A DNA stretch of 64,000 nt from Chitinimonas taiwanensis DSM 18899 (GCF_900119825.1 NZ_FPKR01000001.1:310001-374000); one strand, 5' to 3'; shown: positions 35,136 to 45,555, counted from the first letter of the stretch. The notes: generated by a model not told the origin, from the sequence alone. Program-made: numbers and translations.

Positions 35136-36242
35136 TTAAATGCGCATCGGCATCACAACGTATTTGAAGTTCGGTTCTTCCGGCACGGTGACCAGGGTGC
35201 TGCTGGTAGCGTGGTCGCCAAAGGCAAACACCAGCGCTTCGTGGTCCAGATTGGTCAGCACGTCGAGCAGGTAGCCGATATTGAAGCCGACATCGAGCGG
35301 ATCACCCTGGTAGGCAATCTCCAGTTCTTCGGTCGCTTCTTCCTGCTCGCTGTTGTTACAGATGATCTTCAGCATGCCGTCGCTGAGTACGAGGCGCACG
35401 CCGCGGAACTTCTCGTTGGACAGAATGGCGGCGCGCTGCAGCGAGGCGAGCAGCTGGGCGCGGTTCAGCGGCACCAGCTTGTCGTTGCCGGTGGGCACCA
35501 CACGGTTGTAATCGGGGAATTTGCCATCCACCACCTTGGAGTGGATGACGATATTGCCGAAGGCGAACTTGACCTGGTTCTGGGCGATTTCGATGGTCAC
35601 TTCGTCATCGATATCGGCCAAGAGCTTGTACAGCTCGACGATGGTCTTGCGCGGCAGGATCACTTCATTGCGTTCGACGCTGGTCTCGATCTGGCTGCCC
35701 ACATAGGCCAGGCGGTGGCCATCGGTGGCGATCAGCTTCAGCTCATTGCCATCGGTAACCATAAAGAGGCCGTTCAGGTAGTAGCGGATGTCCTGATGGG
35801 CCATCGCGTACTGCACGCGGCTGATCAGGTTCTTCAGCTGGCTTTGCGGCAGCTTGATCACGCTCTTCACATTGGTGTCGATGGCGAGCTTGGGGAAATC
35901 GGCGGCGGGCAGGGTCTGCAGATTGAAGCGGCTCTTACCGGCTTTCACGGTCAGACGGCTATCGTCCTGATCCAGCGTCACGGTTGCGCCATCGGGAATC
36001 GCGCGCAGGATGTCCTGGAACTTCTTGGCCGAGATGGTCAGCTGGAAGTCGCCACCGTCCGCATGCGGATGATCGGTGGTGATCTGGATTTCCAGGTCGG
36101 TGGCCAGGAAGGTCAGCTGACCGTTCTGCTTGGCGATCAGCACATTCGACAGGATGGGCAGGGTATGTCGACGTTCGACGATACCGGTCACCATGGTCAG
36201 CGGCTTGAGGAGCGAATCGCGATCTGCTTGTATCAGCAACAT
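35136..36242 (-). CDS. dnaN: DNA polymerase III beta sliding clamp
   Basis: Ring-shaped processivity clamp of Pol III, 368 residues with three equivalent domains. Start MLLIQADRDSLLKPLTMVTG, internal FLATDLEIQI and IATDGHRLAY, and the C-terminal YVVMPMRI end are family-typical. It lies 204 bases downstream of dnaA on the same strand, the classic dnaA-dnaN arrangement. The intergenic region has DnaA-box-like 9-mers, so it may be autoregulated with dnaA. Confidence 0.98.
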   Translation of the reverse strand: MLLIQADRDSLLKPLTMVTGIVERRHTLPILSNVLIAKQNGQLTFLATDLEIQITTDHPHADGGDFQLTISAKKFQDILRAIPDGATVTLDQDDSRLTVKAGKSRFNLQTLPAADFPKLAIDTNVKSVIKLPQSQLKNLISRVQYAMAHQDIRYYLNGLFMVTDGNELKLIATDGHRLAYVGSQIETSVERNEVILPRKTIVELYKLLADIDDEVTIEIAQNQVKFAFGNIVIHSKVVDGKFPDYNRVVPTGNDKLVPLNRAQLLASLQRAAILSNEKFRGVRLVLSDGMLKIICNNSEQEEATEELEIAYQGDPLDVGFNIGYLLDVLTNLDHEALVFAFGDHATSSTLVTVPEEPNFKYVVMPMRI

Positions 36243-36446
36243 AAGTAAGTAGTTCCTGAAGATAGATAAATAGAAGCCGGTGTTGTCTGTGGAAAAGCGG
36301 ATTACCCGATTTCCTTCAAAGCCTTGCCGCCCAATTTCCCTGTGGGTAACGCTGGCCGGGGGCTGTGGGCGGTTTGTGCTGCATTTTTCCCGCCACCCTG
36401 GCCGTGCGACTTACGCACATTTTCTACTGCTTTCGTCCCGCACTTG
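36243..36446. other. dnaA-dnaN intergenic region with DnaA-box-like motifs
   Basis: Two one-mismatch boxes, TGTGGAAAA (36288-36296) and TGTGGGTAA (36341-36349), plus a weaker TGTGGGCGG about 36365. Contains the dnaN leader. Could be part of the origin or of dnaN regulation; no extended A/T-rich unwinding element is evident. Confidence 0.45.
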
Positions 36447-37841
36447 CTAGTTACGCAAAATCTGCGCGAGAACGTTGTAATCGTGGTTCATGTTTGCATC
36501 GCTCTGCCGCAGCGCGGCGATGGTCTTGCAGGCATGCAGCACGGTGGTGTGATCGCGCCCGCCAAACGCTTCGCCAATGGCCGGCAGGCTCATCTGGGTC
36601 AGGTCCTTGGCCAGGGCCATGGCAATCTGGCGCGGCCGGGCGATATCGCGCGTGCGCTTTTTCGAGTGCATGTCGGCGATCTTGATCTTGTAGAAGTCGG
36701 CCACCGTCTTCTGGATGTTTTCCACCGAGATCAGCTTATTGCCCGAGGCAAGGATGTCCTTCAGCGCCTCCTTGGCCACCTCAAGCGTGATCTGCTCGCC
36801 GGTGAAGCGCGAATAGGCGAGCACGCGCTTCAAGGCGCCTTCCAGCTCGCGCACGTTCGAACGGATATGCTTGGCAATGAAGAAGGACACGCTCGAGTCG
36901 AGCTTGAAGCCATCCGACTCGGCCTTCTTGTGCAGAATCGCCACGCGCATTTCCAGCTCGGGCGGCTCGATCGCCACGGTGAGGCCCCAGCCAAAGCGCG
37001 AGATCAGCCGGTCTTCAATGCCCTCGATCTCCTTCGGATAGCGGTCCGAGGTGATGATGACCTGCTTGTGGCCCTCGATCAGCGCATTGAAGGCATAGAA
37101 GAACTCTTCCTGGGTGCGGTTCTTGCCCGAGAAGAACTGGATATCGTCGATCAGCAACAGGTCGAGCGAGTGGTAGTAGCGCTTGAACTCGTCGAAGGCC
37201 TTGTGCTGGTAGGCGCGCACCACATCGGCCACATAGCGTTCCGCATGAATGTAGCGGATCTTCGCCTGCGGGTTGTGCTGGTGCATGTAGTTGCCGATGG
37301 CCTGGATCAAGTGCGTCTTACCGAGGCCCACGCCGCCATACACGAACAGCGGGTTGTAAGCGGTGCCGGGGTTCTCGGCAATCTGGATTGCCGCGGCGCG
37401 CGCCAGCTGGTTGGCCTTACCGGTCACGAGCGTGTCGAAGGTGAAGGACGGATTGAGCCGGGTGGTTTCGTTGGCCGGGGCAATCTGGCGGGCTGGCGCC
37501 GGCTTGGCGGCTGGTTGCGCTTCGGCATCGGGCGCGCCGGCTGTGGTGGCACCCGGCGTTGCGGCGCGGATGCTGGCTGGCGGCGTGCGCGGCTTTTCGC
37601 TCACGCGCAGCTCGATGGTGAACGGTTCGCCGAAGAACTCGGCCGCGTATTTCTCGATGCGGCCGAGGAAACGGTCGCGCACGAACTGCAGGGAAAATTG
37701 ATTCGGGGCGTACAGGGCCAGAGCGTCGTTCTCAACCGAGAAGGACAGCGGCTTGATCCAGGTGTTGAACTGTTGCGCGGACAATTCGTCTGCGAACCGG
37801 GCAAGGCAGTCCGGCCAAAACTGTTCGACGGGTGACATCAT
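36447..37841 (-). CDS. dnaA: Chromosomal replication initiator protein DnaA
   Basis: Binds 9-mer DnaA boxes and unwinds the origin. 464 residues. Domain [21 protein letters not shown]; a Pro/Ala-rich domain II linker (residues ~80-125); domain III AAA+ with Walker [13 protein letters not shown], Walker [11 protein letters not shown] and [14 protein letters not shown]; domain IV DNA-binding signature [15 protein letters not shown]. It is divergent from rpmH, with an A/T-rich spacer holding an exact DnaA box, so this locus is the likely oriC vicinity. Confidence 0.98.
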   Translation of the reverse strand: MMSPVEQFWPDCLARFADELSAQQFNTWIKPLSFSVENDALALYAPNQFSLQFVRDRFLGRIEKYAAEFFGEPFTIELRVSEKPRTPPASIRAATPGATTAGAPDAEAQPAAKPAPARQIAPANETTRLNPSFTFDTLVTGKANQLARAAAIQIAENPGTAYNPLFVYGGVGLGKTHLIQAIGNYMHQHNPQAKIRYIHAERYVADVVRAYQHKAFDEFKRYYHSLDLLLIDDIQFFSGKNRTQEEFFYAFNALIEGHKQVIITSDRYPKEIEGIEDRLISRFGWGLTVAIEPPELEMRVAILHKKAESDGFKLDSSVSFFIAKHIRSNVRELEGALKRVLAYSRFTGEQITLEVAKEALKDILASGNKLISVENIQKTVADFYKIKIADMHSKKRTRDIARPRQIAMALAKDLTQMSLPAIGEAFGGRDHTTVLHACKTIAALRQSDANMNHDYNVLAQILRN

Positions 37842-38092
37842 TTATTGGAATCTTGCGGCGCGGCCGGTGTTGTGCGAACGGCGTGTTATCGCGGCTGACC
37901 CCTGGTCGGGTGCGCGGCCGGTGCGTGTGAGCAGTAGCGTGTGAAAGCCAGCTGCTACATTAATCGACCGCGTATTTTAGTCACTTTCCCCAGGCTTATC
38001 CACAGGCTAGTCAAAATAAGGGCATTGACAGATATAGGTTTTTTCCGTTTAATTGCGCGTTTCTTCACAAGACACGCCTTAGGGGCATTGCC
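37842..38092. other. dnaA-rpmH intergenic region, candidate oriC part
   Basis: 250 bases with an exact DnaA box TTATCCACA (37996-38004) beside an A/T-rich tract (about 38011-38060) that also carries the rpmH promoter. Only one exact box is present, so whether this alone is oriC is uncertain. Confidence 0.5.
38025..38053 (+). promoter_or_regulatory. Sigma-70 promoter of rpmH
   Basis: Perfect -35 TTGACA (38025-38030), 17-base spacer, -10 TTTAAT (38048-38053). The ATG of rpmH is 40 bases downstream of the -10. Confidence 0.8.
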
Positions 38093-38227
38093 ATGAAACG
38101 CACTTATCAACCTTCCGTCATTCGTCGCAAGCGTACCCACGGCTTCCTGGTTCGCAGCCGTACCCGTGGTGGTCGCGCCGTACTGGCAGCACGCCGCGCC
38201 AAGGGCCGTCACAGCCTGTCGGTCTGA
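38093..38227 (+). CDS. rpmH: 50S ribosomal protein L34
   Basis: 44 residues, [20 protein letters not shown] to the end KGRHSLSV, essentially the universal L34 sequence: very basic, with [16 protein letters not shown]. Structural protein of the large ribosomal subunit. First gene of the rpmH-rnpA-yidD-yidC operon, with its own strong promoter. Confidence 0.98.
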   Translation: MKRTYQPSVIRRKRTHGFLVRSRTRGGRAVLAARRAKGRHSLSV

Positions 38228-38235
38228 GCCAGCGC

Positions 38236-38589
38236 TTGCAGTACCGCTTCACCAGGCAGCAACGCCTGTTAAAAACGGATGAATTTTCATCCGTTTTTAG
38301 TTTGCGCCGTACCCAGGCAAATGCGTTCTTTCAGGTCTGGGTCCAGCCCAACCAGCTAGGCCGAGCCCGTCTGGGTCTGGTGGTGGGCAAGAAGGTCGAG
38401 CGACGCGCAGTCGGGCGCAATTTCATCAAGCGCACGGTACGCGATCTGTTTCGCCACGAGGCCGCGCGCTTGCAGGGCTTGGATCTGGTGGTTCGCGCCA
38501 AGCGAACTTTCCATCGCAGTGAGGCTCAGAGTGCGCGCAGCGCTTTGCTGAAACTGTTGGCCCGCTTTGCCACATGTCCCGCCTCCTGA
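38236..38589 (+). CDS. rnpA: Ribonuclease P protein component
   Basis: 117 residues if the TTG at 38236 is the start (8 bases after rpmH); no ATG lies at the expected place. Binds the RNase P RNA and helps 5' maturation of tRNAs. The start QYRFTRQQRLLKTDEFSSVF and the RNR-type motif (ERRAVGRNFIKRTVRDLFR) are typical. Its 3' end overlaps yidD by 16 bases. It could also process the tRNA-like RNAs of the rtc leader, which is inference. Confidence 0.95.
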   Translation: MQYRFTRQQRLLKTDEFSSVFSLRRTQANAFFQVWVQPNQLGRARLGLVVGKKVERRAVGRNFIKRTVRDLFRHEAARLQGLDLVVRAKRTFHRSEAQSARSALLKLLARFATCPAS

Positions 38590-38783
38590 TTGCACTGATC
38601 CAGATCTACCGCTACACGCTCAGCCCGTATCTGGGCCGTAACTGCCGCTTTACGCCCACCTGCTCCGAGTACGGAATACAAGCGCTGCGCCGTCATGGCG
38701 CGGTGCGCGGCGGATGGCTTACAATCCGCCGGCTTTGCCGCTGCCACCCTTGGGGTGGCCACGGGCACGATCCAGTGCCTTGA
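38574..38783 (+). CDS. yidD: Membrane protein insertion efficiency factor YidD
   Basis: 69 residues. The family signature is clear: RYTLSPYLGRNCRFTPTCSEYGIQAL, then a second cysteine pair in LCRCHPWGGHGHDPVP. It has an amphipathic N-terminus and assists YidC. It overlaps the end of rnpA and is 22 bases upstream of yidC. Confidence 0.95.
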   Translation: MSRLLIALIQIYRYTLSPYLGRNCRFTPTCSEYGIQALRRHGAVRGGWLTIRRLCRCHPWGGHGHDPVP

Positions 38784-38805
38784 TCCCAGACGAGATTTCC
38801 CGCGC

Positions 38806-40461
38806 ATGGATACCAAACGCCTAGTTGTTTTCGTTGTGCTGTCTTTCGCCATTCTGTTTGGCTGGCAGCACTGGTTCGCACCCAAGCCGGTGCCCGCGAT
38901 TTCCCAGCCGCAAGAGCAGGCTGCCGCCACCCCGGCCGGCGCTGCGGGTGCGGCTGCACCGGTCAGCGTGGCCGAGGCACCGGGCAAGCTGCAGAACGGC
39001 GGCCGCGTGCGAGTGAAGACCGATTTGTTCGATGCTGAAATCGACACCATGGGTGGCGATCTGCGCAAGCTGACCCTGAGCCAGCATGGCCAGCATGAAG
39101 ATGCCAAGACGCCCTTCGTGTTGTTCCAGGAAGGCCCAGAGCATATCTATGTGGCGCAGACCGGGCTGATCAAATCCGATATGCCCAATCTGCCTACCCA
39201 CCGCACGCTGTTCACCACCAAGGACAGCCTGATGGTCATGCAGCCCGACTTCAACGAGCTGAGCCTGCGCCTGGAAGCGCCCGAGGTGGACGGCGTGAAG
39301 GTGGCGAAGATTTACACCTTCAAGCGCGGCAGCTACCAGATTGATGTGCGTCACGAGATTACCAATAGCCGTGCCCAGCCGCTGGATGTGGAGGCCTATT
39401 TCCGCCTGATGCGTGATGGCAAGGACCCGAAGGGCAGCGGTGGCTACCTGGGTGCCGCCACCTTCACCGGTCCGGCCGTGTACACCGAAGCCGGCAAGTT
39501 CCAGAAGGTGGCCTTCTCGGATATCGACAAGGACAAGGCCGAGTACGTGAAGAGTGGCAAGGATGGCTGGATTGCCATGCTGCAGCACTACTTCGCCAGT
39601 GCCTGGCTGCTGTCGCCGAATGGCTCGGCCAATCTGTGCGCCAAGCAGGACTGCCGCTTCGTGGTGGAACGCGTCGGTGATCTGTACTCGGCCGGCGCCA
39701 TCGTCAAGGTGCCGACCATCGCTGCTGGTGCCACTGGCGTGATCAATGTGCCGTTGTATGCCGGGCCGCAGGAAACCCGCGCGCTGGAAGCTGCTGCACC
39801 AGGCCTGGATCTGGTCAAGGACTACGGCATGTTCACCGTGCTGGCCAAGCCGATGTTCTGGGTGCTGGACAAGATTCACGGCATGGTCGGCAACTGGGGC
39901 TGGGCGATTGTCATCTTCACCATCCTGATCAAGCTGGCCTTCTTCCCGCTGTCCGCCGCGTCCTATCGCTCGATGGCCAAGATGAAGAAGCTGGCCCCGC
40001 GCATGCAGAAGATGAAGGAACAGTACGGCGACGACCGCATGAAGTTCCAGCAGGCCGTAATGGAAATGTACAAGCAGGAAAAGGCCAACCCGATTGCGGG
40101 CTGTCTGCCGGTGCTGGTGCAGATTCCGGTCTTCATGGGCCTTTACTGGATGCTGCTGGCCGCGGTGGAACTGCGCCAGGCACCGTGGACGCTGTGGATC
40201 CATGATCTGTCGGTGGCCGACCCCTACTATGTGCTGCCCATCCTGATGGCTGCCTCGATGTATGTGCAGGCGCTGCTCAACCCGCCGGCCGCCGACCCGC
40301 TGCAGGACAAGATGATGAAGATCATGCCGCTGGTGTTCTCGGTCATGTTCATCTTCTTCCCTGCCGGTCTCGTGCTGTACTGGGTGGTGAACAATCTGTT
40401 CTCCATCGGTCAGCAGTGGTACATCACCCGCATGATCGAAAACGAAGGCAAGGGCAAGTAA
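38806..40461 (+). CDS. yidC: Membrane protein insertase YidC
   Basis: 551 residues from the ATG at 38806 ([20 protein letters not shown]), an N-terminal membrane anchor. The large periplasmic P1 domain covers residues ~60-340, and five transmembrane helices follow, starting around [36 protein letters not shown] is the conserved cytoplasmic C1 hairpin. The C-terminal [18 protein letters not shown] is typical. Inserts membrane proteins alone or with Sec. The frame is open upstream but those codons are a shadow of yidD. Confidence 0.97.
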   Translation: MDTKRLVVFVVLSFAILFGWQHWFAPKPVPAISQPQEQAAATPAGAAGAAAPVSVAEAPGKLQNGGRVRVKTDLFDAEIDTMGGDLRKLTLSQHGQHEDAKTPFVLFQEGPEHIYVAQTGLIKSDMPNLPTHRTLFTTKDSLMVMQPDFNELSLRLEAPEVDGVKVAKIYTFKRGSYQIDVRHEITNSRAQPLDVEAYFRLMRDGKDPKGSGGYLGAATFTGPAVYTEAGKFQKVAFSDIDKDKAEYVKSGKDGWIAMLQHYFASAWLLSPNGSANLCAKQDCRFVVERVGDLYSAGAIVKVPTIAAGATGVINVPLYAGPQETRALEAAAPGLDLVKDYGMFTVLAKPMFWVLDKIHGMVGNWGWAIVIFTILIKLAFFPLSAASYRSMAKMKKLAPRMQKMKEQYGDDRMKFQQAVMEMYKQEKANPIAGCLPVLVQIPVFMGLYWMLLAAVELRQAPWTLWIHDLSVADPYYVLPILMAASMYVQALLNPPAADPLQDKMMKIMPLVFSVMFIFFPAGLVLYWVVNNLFSIGQQWYITRMIENEGKGK

Positions 40462-40481
40462 GCGCCCTGTCTGTGGAGAAA

Positions 40482-40506
40482 GGCCCGGCAATGCCGGGCT
40501 TTTTTC
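40482..40506 (+). terminator. Terminator after yidC
   Basis: GCCCGGC / GCCGGGC with loop AAT, followed by TTTTTT. Confidence 0.9.
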
Positions 40507-40555
40507 TTGTATGGTGAAGCCTGTTTGCCCCCGATTCCTCTCGCTCGATTCCGCC

Positions 40556-41905
40556 ATGACCCAGCCTGCTCGCCCCGCCACCATCGCCGCCATTGCCACC
40601 GCTCCCGGCCGAGGTGGGGTAGGGGTGGTGCGCATCTCGGGCAGTGGCCTGGCCGACTTTGCCCAGAGTCTGGTCGGCAAGCCGCTCAAGCCGCGCCATG
40701 CGCACTACGCCGATTTCCGCAGCCAGGATGGCGAGCTGATCGATCAGGGCCTGGCGCTGTTCTTCCCCGCACCACATTCGTTCACCGGCGAGGATGTGCT
40801 CGAGCTGCAGGGCCATGGTGGCCCGGTGGTGATGCAGATGCTGCTGCGCCGCTGCCTGGAGCTGGGCGCGCGCCTGGCCGAGCCGGGCGAGTTCACCCGG
40901 CGTGCCTTCCTGAACGACAAGCTCGACTTGGCCCAGGCCGAGAGCGTGGCCGACCTGATCGATGCCGGCTCGGAGGCGGCAGCCCGTTCGGCGCTACGCT
41001 CGCTGGCTGGCGCTTTCTCGACCGAGATCCACACCCTGGTCGAGCAGCTGATCAATCTGCGCATGCTGGTGGAAGCCACGCTGGACTTCCCCGAGGAGGA
41101 CATCGACTTCCTGGAAGCGGCCGATGCGCGTGGCAAGCTGGCGGGCATCCATGCTCAGCTCAAACGTGTCAGCCGTACGGCACGCCAGGGCGCACTGCTA
41201 CGCGAGGGCATGCATGTGGTGCTGATCGGCCAGCCGAATGTGGGCAAGTCCAGCCTGATGAATGCGCTGGCCGGCGAGGATGTGGCCATCGTCACCGAGA
41301 TTGCCGGCACCACGCGCGACACGGTGCGCGAGCTGATCCAGCTCGACGGTGTGCCCATGCACATCATCGACACGGCTGGCCTGCGCGAGACCGAGGACAG
41401 GGTCGAGCAGATCGGCATCGAGCGCACCTGGGCCGCGGTAGGCAAGGCCGATCTGGCGCTCTTGCTGATCGACAGCCGCGAGGGCATTACCGCGCATGAC
41501 CAGGCGATTCTGGCGCGCCTGCCCGAGAAACTGCCGCGCGTGCATGTGTTCAACAAGGTCGATCTGACCGGCGAAGCGGTCGGGCATGGCGAGGAAGACG
41601 GCCATGCCGTGCTACGCCTGTCGGCCAAGGCCGGCCTGGGCCTGGATGAGCTCAAGCGTACGCTCCTGCAGATGGTCGGTTGGGGCGGCTCGGACGCCGG
41701 CGTATTCCTGGCGCGCGAGCGTCATCTGGATGCGATCCGCCGCGCCAGCGGCCATCTGCACACAGCCGCCCAGGTCTGGCAGCAGGTGGAATTGTTCGCC
41801 GAGGAGCTGCGCCTGGCGCAGCACGATCTGAGCAGCATTACCGGCGAATTTACCGCCGACGACCTGCTGGGCGAGATTTTCAGCCGTTTTTGTATCGGCA
41901 AATAG
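40556..41905 (+). CDS. mnmE: tRNA modification GTPase MnmE
   Basis: 449 residues from the ATG at 40556 ([20 protein letters not shown]); a GTG/ATG 45 bases upstream is less likely. With MnmG it makes the 5-carboxymethylaminomethyl group on wobble U34. N-terminal tetrahydrofolate domain, central G domain with [14 protein letters not shown], switch motif [10 protein letters not shown] and NKVD, and the C-terminal CIGK ending whose cysteine is conserved. It follows the yidC terminator. mnmG is not adjacent. Confidence 0.97.
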   Translation: MTQPARPATIAAIATAPGRGGVGVVRISGSGLADFAQSLVGKPLKPRHAHYADFRSQDGELIDQGLALFFPAPHSFTGEDVLELQGHGGPVVMQMLLRRCLELGARLAEPGEFTRRAFLNDKLDLAQAESVADLIDAGSEAAARSALRSLAGAFSTEIHTLVEQLINLRMLVEATLDFPEEDIDFLEAADARGKLAGIHAQLKRVSRTARQGALLREGMHVVLIGQPNVGKSSLMNALAGEDVAIVTEIAGTTRDTVRELIQLDGVPMHIIDTAGLRETEDRVEQIGIERTWAAVGKADLALLLIDSREGITAHDQAILARLPEKLPRVHVFNKVDLTGEAVGHGEEDGHAVLRLSAKAGLGLDELKRTLLQMVGWGGSDAGVFLARERHLDAIRRASGHLHTAAQVWQQVELFAEELRLAQHDLSSITGEFTADDLLGEIFSRFCIGK

Positions 41906-42300
41906 CCACAAGCGTTGCGAGAAGCTATAAAGCGCGCGGGGCTGGCTTCCCATGGCACCAAAAGCGTGCTTGAATAGCGTTACCGTTCAAACGCTTGTTT
42001 GAATTCGACCGACGGTCGATTGCACAAGTATTCCGGCCTGGCCACCCGCCAGGCCTTCTTCACCTCGCCGCCATCCGCGGCGATATGCCGAACCCCCAAG
42101 GGGTTCTCCACCCGCTGCACTGGCGGGTGGTGCATGCCGTATCAAAACCTAAGACTCGACGGGCGCGACCATGATCGCTGCCCGCGCTGTTGGTGCCCAA
42201 GCATGGTTTCGATTCCCGCGATGGCGGGCTTCGTTTCCAAATCCAAGCTGCCGCCTGCGCCGGCTTGGATTTGGAAATGAAACAAGGCGAGGTGTTTGAC
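41906..42300. other. Long leader of the pnt operon with several hairpins
   Basis: 395 bases without a gene. It holds the 18-base palindrome at 41986-42003, a stem CCACCCGC/GCGGGTGG near 42110-42132, GAACCCC/GGGGTTC near 42090-42105, and a perfect 15-bp inverted repeat TTTCCAAATCCAAGC / GCTTGGATTTGGAAA (42234-42248 and 42263-42277) ending 23 bases before the pntAA start, overlapping the usual ribosome-access zone. An untranslated leader with control hairpins is plausible. Confidence 0.5.
41986..42003. promoter_or_regulatory. Palindromic operator TTCAAAC-N4-GTTTGAA
   Basis: TTCAAACGCTTGTTTGAA is a perfect 7+7 palindrome with a 4-base spacer, matching the general form of TetR-type fatty-acid regulator sites (PsrA/FadR-like, CAAAC-N4-GTTTG). 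The regulator is not identified. About 300 bases upstream of pntAA. Confidence 0.55.
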
Positions 42301-43431
42301 ATGAAGATTGCCATCCCCAGGGAGTCGGCAACGCGGGAAACCCGCGTGGCCGCCACGCCCGAGACGGTAAAGAAATACATAGCGATGGGCCACGCGGTCA
42401 CCGTGCAAAGCGGTGCCGGGCTGGCTTCGGCGATTCCGGATGCGGCCTTTGCCGAGGCCGGTGCCAGCTTGGCGGCTGACTACGCAGCTACGGTGGCGGA
42501 TGCCGACATCGTGTTCAAGGTGCGTGCGCCGGCGGCCGAGGAAGTGGCGGCGCTGAAGTCCGGCGCGGCCTTGATCGCCCTGGTCGACCCGCATCGCAAC
42601 CCGCTGTTGGCCGACTATGCGGCCAAGCAGCTGGATGTGTTTGCCATGGAGCTGGTGCCGCGCACCACGCGCGCCCAGGCCATGGATGTGTTGTCCTCGC
42701 AGGCCAATATCGCCGGCTACAAGGCGGTGTTGCTGGCCACCGAGTTCTACCCGCGTTTCTTCCCGATGATGATGACCGCCGCCGGTACGGTGAAGCCCGC
42801 ACGCGTGCTGATTCTGGGCGCTGGCGTGGCCGGTCTGCAGGCGATTGCCACCGCCAAGCGCCTCGGTGCCGTGGTCGAGGCCTTCGATGTGCGCCCGGCC
42901 GCCAAGGAACAGGTCGAATCGCTGGGCGGCAAGTTCGTGGAAGTGCCGCTGAACGAGGAAGAGAAGAAGCAGGCCGAGACCGCAGGCGGCTATGCGCGCG
43001 AGATGTCGGACGACTACAAGGCGCGCCAGGCTGCGCTGGTCGATAAGCATGCGCGCAATGCCGATATCGTGATCACCACCGCGCTGATTCCGGGCCGCCC
43101 GGCCCCGGTGCTGATCAAGCCGGAAACCGTGGCCGGCATGAAAGCGGGTGCGGTGCTGGTCGATCTGGCGGTGGAAAACGGCGGCAACTGCCCGCTGTCC
43201 CGGCTGAACGAGGTGGTGACCACCGAAAACGGCGTCAAGCTGGTTGGCTATGCCAATCTGCCTGGCCTGGTGGCGGCGGATGCCTCGGCGCTGTATGCGC
43301 GCAATCTGCTCAACTTCGCCGGCCTGATCCTGGACAAGGAAAAGGGCTATGTCGTGAACCGCGAGGACGACATCGTGGCAGCCAGCCTGATCACTCACGC
43401 CGGCCAGGTTCTGTTCGGCAAACAGGCTTGA
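42301..43431 (+). CDS. pntAA: NAD(P) transhydrogenase subunit alpha, part 1
   Basis: 376 residues from [20 protein letters not shown] at 42301; the frame upstream runs through the leader hairpin. NAD(H)-binding domain I, homologous to alanine dehydrogenase: [20 protein letters not shown] is the Rossmann loop, and [22 protein letters not shown] features appear as [16 protein letters not shown]. It is the split form in which the membrane part is a separate gene (pntAB), as in many beta- and alphaproteobacteria. Works with PntAB and PntB to make NADPH at the expense of proton motive force. Confidence 0.95.
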   Translation: MKIAIPRESATRETRVAATPETVKKYIAMGHAVTVQSGAGLASAIPDAAFAEAGASLAADYAATVADADIVFKVRAPAAEEVAALKSGAALIALVDPHRNPLLADYAAKQLDVFAMELVPRTTRAQAMDVLSSQANIAGYKAVLLATEFYPRFFPMMMTAAGTVKPARVLILGAGVAGLQAIATAKRLGAVVEAFDVRPAAKEQVESLGGKFVEVPLNEEEKKQAETAGGYAREMSDDYKARQAALVDKHARNADIVITTALIPGRPAPVLIKPETVAGMKAGAVLVDLAVENGGNCPLSRLNEVVTTENGVKLVGYANLPGLVAADASALYARNLLNFAGLILDKEKGYVVNREDDIVAASLITHAGQVLFGKQA

Positions 43432-43486
43432 ATCTGCGCGGGCTACAGGCCCGGCCTATCGCATAGATGCATTCAGGGAGATACCC

Positions 43487-43864
43487 ATGAGTACCACCGC
43501 CAACGTTGCGCACGCCGCAACCGAGACTGCCAGCGCAGTCGCTACCAGCCTGCCCGTGGAGCAGCTGGTGCAAACCCCCTTCGTGGCCACCTTCACCATC
43601 TTCGTGCTGGCCATCTTCATCGGCTACCACGTGGTGTGGAGCGTGACCCCGGCCCTGCATACGCCCTTGATGGCGGTCACCAATGCGCTTTCCAGCATCA
43701 TCATCGTCGGCGCCGTGCTGCAGACGGTCGATATCGGCGGGCAGACCATCACGCTGACCTCGGTGCTGGGCGCCGTGGCGGTGTTTCTGGCCAGCGTGAA
43801 CATCTTCGGCGGCTTCGCGGTGACCTCGCGCATGCTCGAGATGTTCAAGAAGAAGAAAAAGTGA
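43487..43864 (+). CDS. pntAB: NAD(P) transhydrogenase subunit alpha, part 2
   Basis: 125 residues with an N-terminal Ala/Thr-rich segment and three to four transmembrane helices ([56 protein letters not shown]), ending MFKKKKK. Matches the C-terminal membrane domain of E. coli PntA. It lies 55 bases after pntAA and 10 before pntB. Confidence 0.95.
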   Translation: MSTTANVAHAATETASAVATSLPVEQLVQTPFVATFTIFVLAIFIGYHVVWSVTPALHTPLMAVTNALSSIIIVGAVLQTVDIGGQTITLTSVLGAVAVFLASVNIFGGFAVTSRMLEMFKKKKK

Positions 43865-43874
43865 GGGAGCAGCA

Positions 43875-45260
43875 ATGAATCTGATCGCTCAACACGCGGA
43901 CTGGATCTATCTGGTCGCCGCGGTACTGTTCATCCTGACCCTGAAGGGCCTGTCGAGCCCAACCGGTGCGATTGCCGGCAACCGCTATGGCATGGTCGGC
44001 ATGGCGCTGGCCGTGCTGGTGACGCTAGTCATCGCCCCCAGCCCCAACTTCGCACTGATCGGCCTGGCCATGCTGGCCGGTGCCGTGATCGGCGTGTATC
44101 GCGCCAAGACGGTGCCGATGACCCAGATGCCGGAAACCGTGGCGCTCATGCACTCGCTGGTGGGCCTGGCCGCGGTGCTGATCGCGCTGGCTGCCGTGCA
44201 TAACGGCGACCAGCAGCACAGCACCGTGCAGCGCATCGAGCTGTTCATCGGTTGCTTTATCGGCGGCATCACCTTCACCGCCTCGGTGGTGGCCTGGGGC
44301 AAGCTCAGCGCCAAGCTGGCTGCCAAGCCGCTCAAGGGCGGCTGGGTGAAGCCGATGCAGATCGCGCTGGCGCTCGGCATGTTCGGCTTCGGTGCGCACT
44401 ACTTCGTCACCGAATCGCTGAGCTCGTTCTGGATCATGACCGGCCTGTCCATCGTGCTCGGCTACTTCCTGATCGCCCCGATTGGCGGCGGCGATATGCC
44501 GGTGGTGGTGTCGATGCTGAACAGCTACTCGGGCTGGGCCGCGGCCGGTATCGGCTTCACCCTGGGCAACTCGGTGCTGATCATCGCCGGCTCGCTGGTC
44601 GGCTCTTCCGGTGCCATCCTCAGCTACATCATGTGCAAGGCCATGAACCGCTCGCTCTTGAATGTGATCTTCGGCGGCGGTATGGGTGGGGACGATGCAG
44701 CAGCCGGTGCGGCTGGTGAGGCTGTGCAGCGCCCGTACAAGTCCGGCTCGGCTGATGACGCGGCCTTCATGATGGGCAATGCCGACTCGGTGGTGATCGT
44801 GCCTGGCTATGGTCTGGCCGTGTCGCGCGCCCAGCATGCGCTGCAGGAATTCGCCAATGCGCTGACCGCCAAGGGTGTGACCGTGCGCTATGCGATCCAC
44901 CCGGTCGCCGGCCGCATGCCCGGCCATATGAATGTGCTGCTGGCTGAGGCGGAAGTGCCTTACGAGCAGGTACAGGAGATGGAGGAGATCAATTCCGACT
45001 TCGGCAACACCGATGTGGTGTTGGTGATTGGCGCCAACGACGTGGTCAACCCGGCCGCCCAGCGTGACAAGCAAAGCCCGATCTACGGCATGCCGATTCT
45101 GGAAGCGCACAAGGCGCGTACCGTGATCGTGGTCAAGCGTTCGATGAGTGCCGGCTACGCGGGTCTCGACAATGATCTGTTCTATATGGACAAGACCATG
45201 ATGGTGTTTGGTGATGCCAAGAAAGTGGTCGAGGACATGATCAAGGGCGTGGGCCACTGA
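43875..45260 (+). CDS. pntB: NAD(P) transhydrogenase subunit beta
   Basis: 461 residues. The first ~280 residues hold multiple transmembrane helices of domain II; the C-terminal NADP(H)-binding domain III begins about KSGSADDAAFMMGNADSVVI and contains VVIVPGYGLAVSRAQHAL and the characteristic GRMPGHMNVLLAEAEVPY and VLVIGANDVVNPAA. Proton-translocating partner of PntAA/PntAB. A terminator follows. Confidence 0.96.
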   Translation: MNLIAQHADWIYLVAAVLFILTLKGLSSPTGAIAGNRYGMVGMALAVLVTLVIAPSPNFALIGLAMLAGAVIGVYRAKTVPMTQMPETVALMHSLVGLAAVLIALAAVHNGDQQHSTVQRIELFIGCFIGGITFTASVVAWGKLSAKLAAKPLKGGWVKPMQIALALGMFGFGAHYFVTESLSSFWIMTGLSIVLGYFLIAPIGGGDMPVVVSMLNSYSGWAAAGIGFTLGNSVLIIAGSLVGSSGAILSYIMCKAMNRSLLNVIFGGGMGGDDAAAGAAGEAVQRPYKSGSADDAAFMMGNADSVVIVPGYGLAVSRAQHALQEFANALTAKGVTVRYAIHPVAGRMPGHMNVLLAEAEVPYEQVQEMEEINSDFGNTDVVLVIGANDVVNPAAQRDKQSPIYGMPILEAHKARTVIVVKRSMSAGYAGLDNDLFYMDKTMMVFGDAKKVVEDMIKGVGH

Positions 45261-45280
45261 TCCATCGACCCTGTATGGAA

Positions 45281-45308
45281 AAGCCGCCTGCGGGCGGCTT
45301 TTTTTTGG
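45281..45308 (+). terminator. Terminator after pntB
   Basis: AAGCCGCC / GGCGGCTT stem, loop TGCG, followed by eight T. Confidence 0.93.
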
Positions 45309-45345
45309 CCGGGCTTTGCGCAGGCTGCCAGATCGTGATTGCCAT

Positions 45346-45361
45346 GGTTTCACATGAAACC
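45346..45361. other. parS-like palindrome (one mismatch)
   Basis: GGTTTCACATGAAACC: identical to the parS core GTTTCACGTGAAAC except A for G at the centre. In the gap between pntB and the FMN riboswitch. Confidence 0.4.
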
Positions 45362-45416
45362 TGGCCCTGCCCGGGGCGGCTTGCTACCATGCGCGCGCCG
45401 CCCGCCTGGGCGGTGC

Positions 45417-45555
45417 GTCTTCAGGGCGGGGTGAAACTCCCCACCGGCGGTAGGGTGCCATCTGGCACCGAGCCCGCGAGCGCTTGCCCCGTGCAAGGTC
45501 AGCAGATCCGGTTCAAGGCCGGAGCCGACGGTCATAGTCCGGATGAGAGAAGACG
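45417..45555 (+). promoter_or_regulatory. FMN riboswitch (RFN element) upstream of ribB
   Basis: Classic RFN sequence blocks in order: CTTCAGGGCGGGGTGAAACT, CCCCACCGGCGGTA, the variable GGTGCCATCTGGCACC stem, AGCCCGCGAGCG, GGTCAGCAGATCCGGT, GCCGACGGTCATAGTCCGGA and the closing GAGAGAAGA. FMN binding would repress ribB by termination or start-codon sequestration. The ATG of ribB is 123 bases downstream. Confidence 0.97.

Noticed and set aside
38821..40689. 622-codon open frame antisense to yidC
   Set aside because: Shadow frame in high-GC DNA; spans the yidC terminator.
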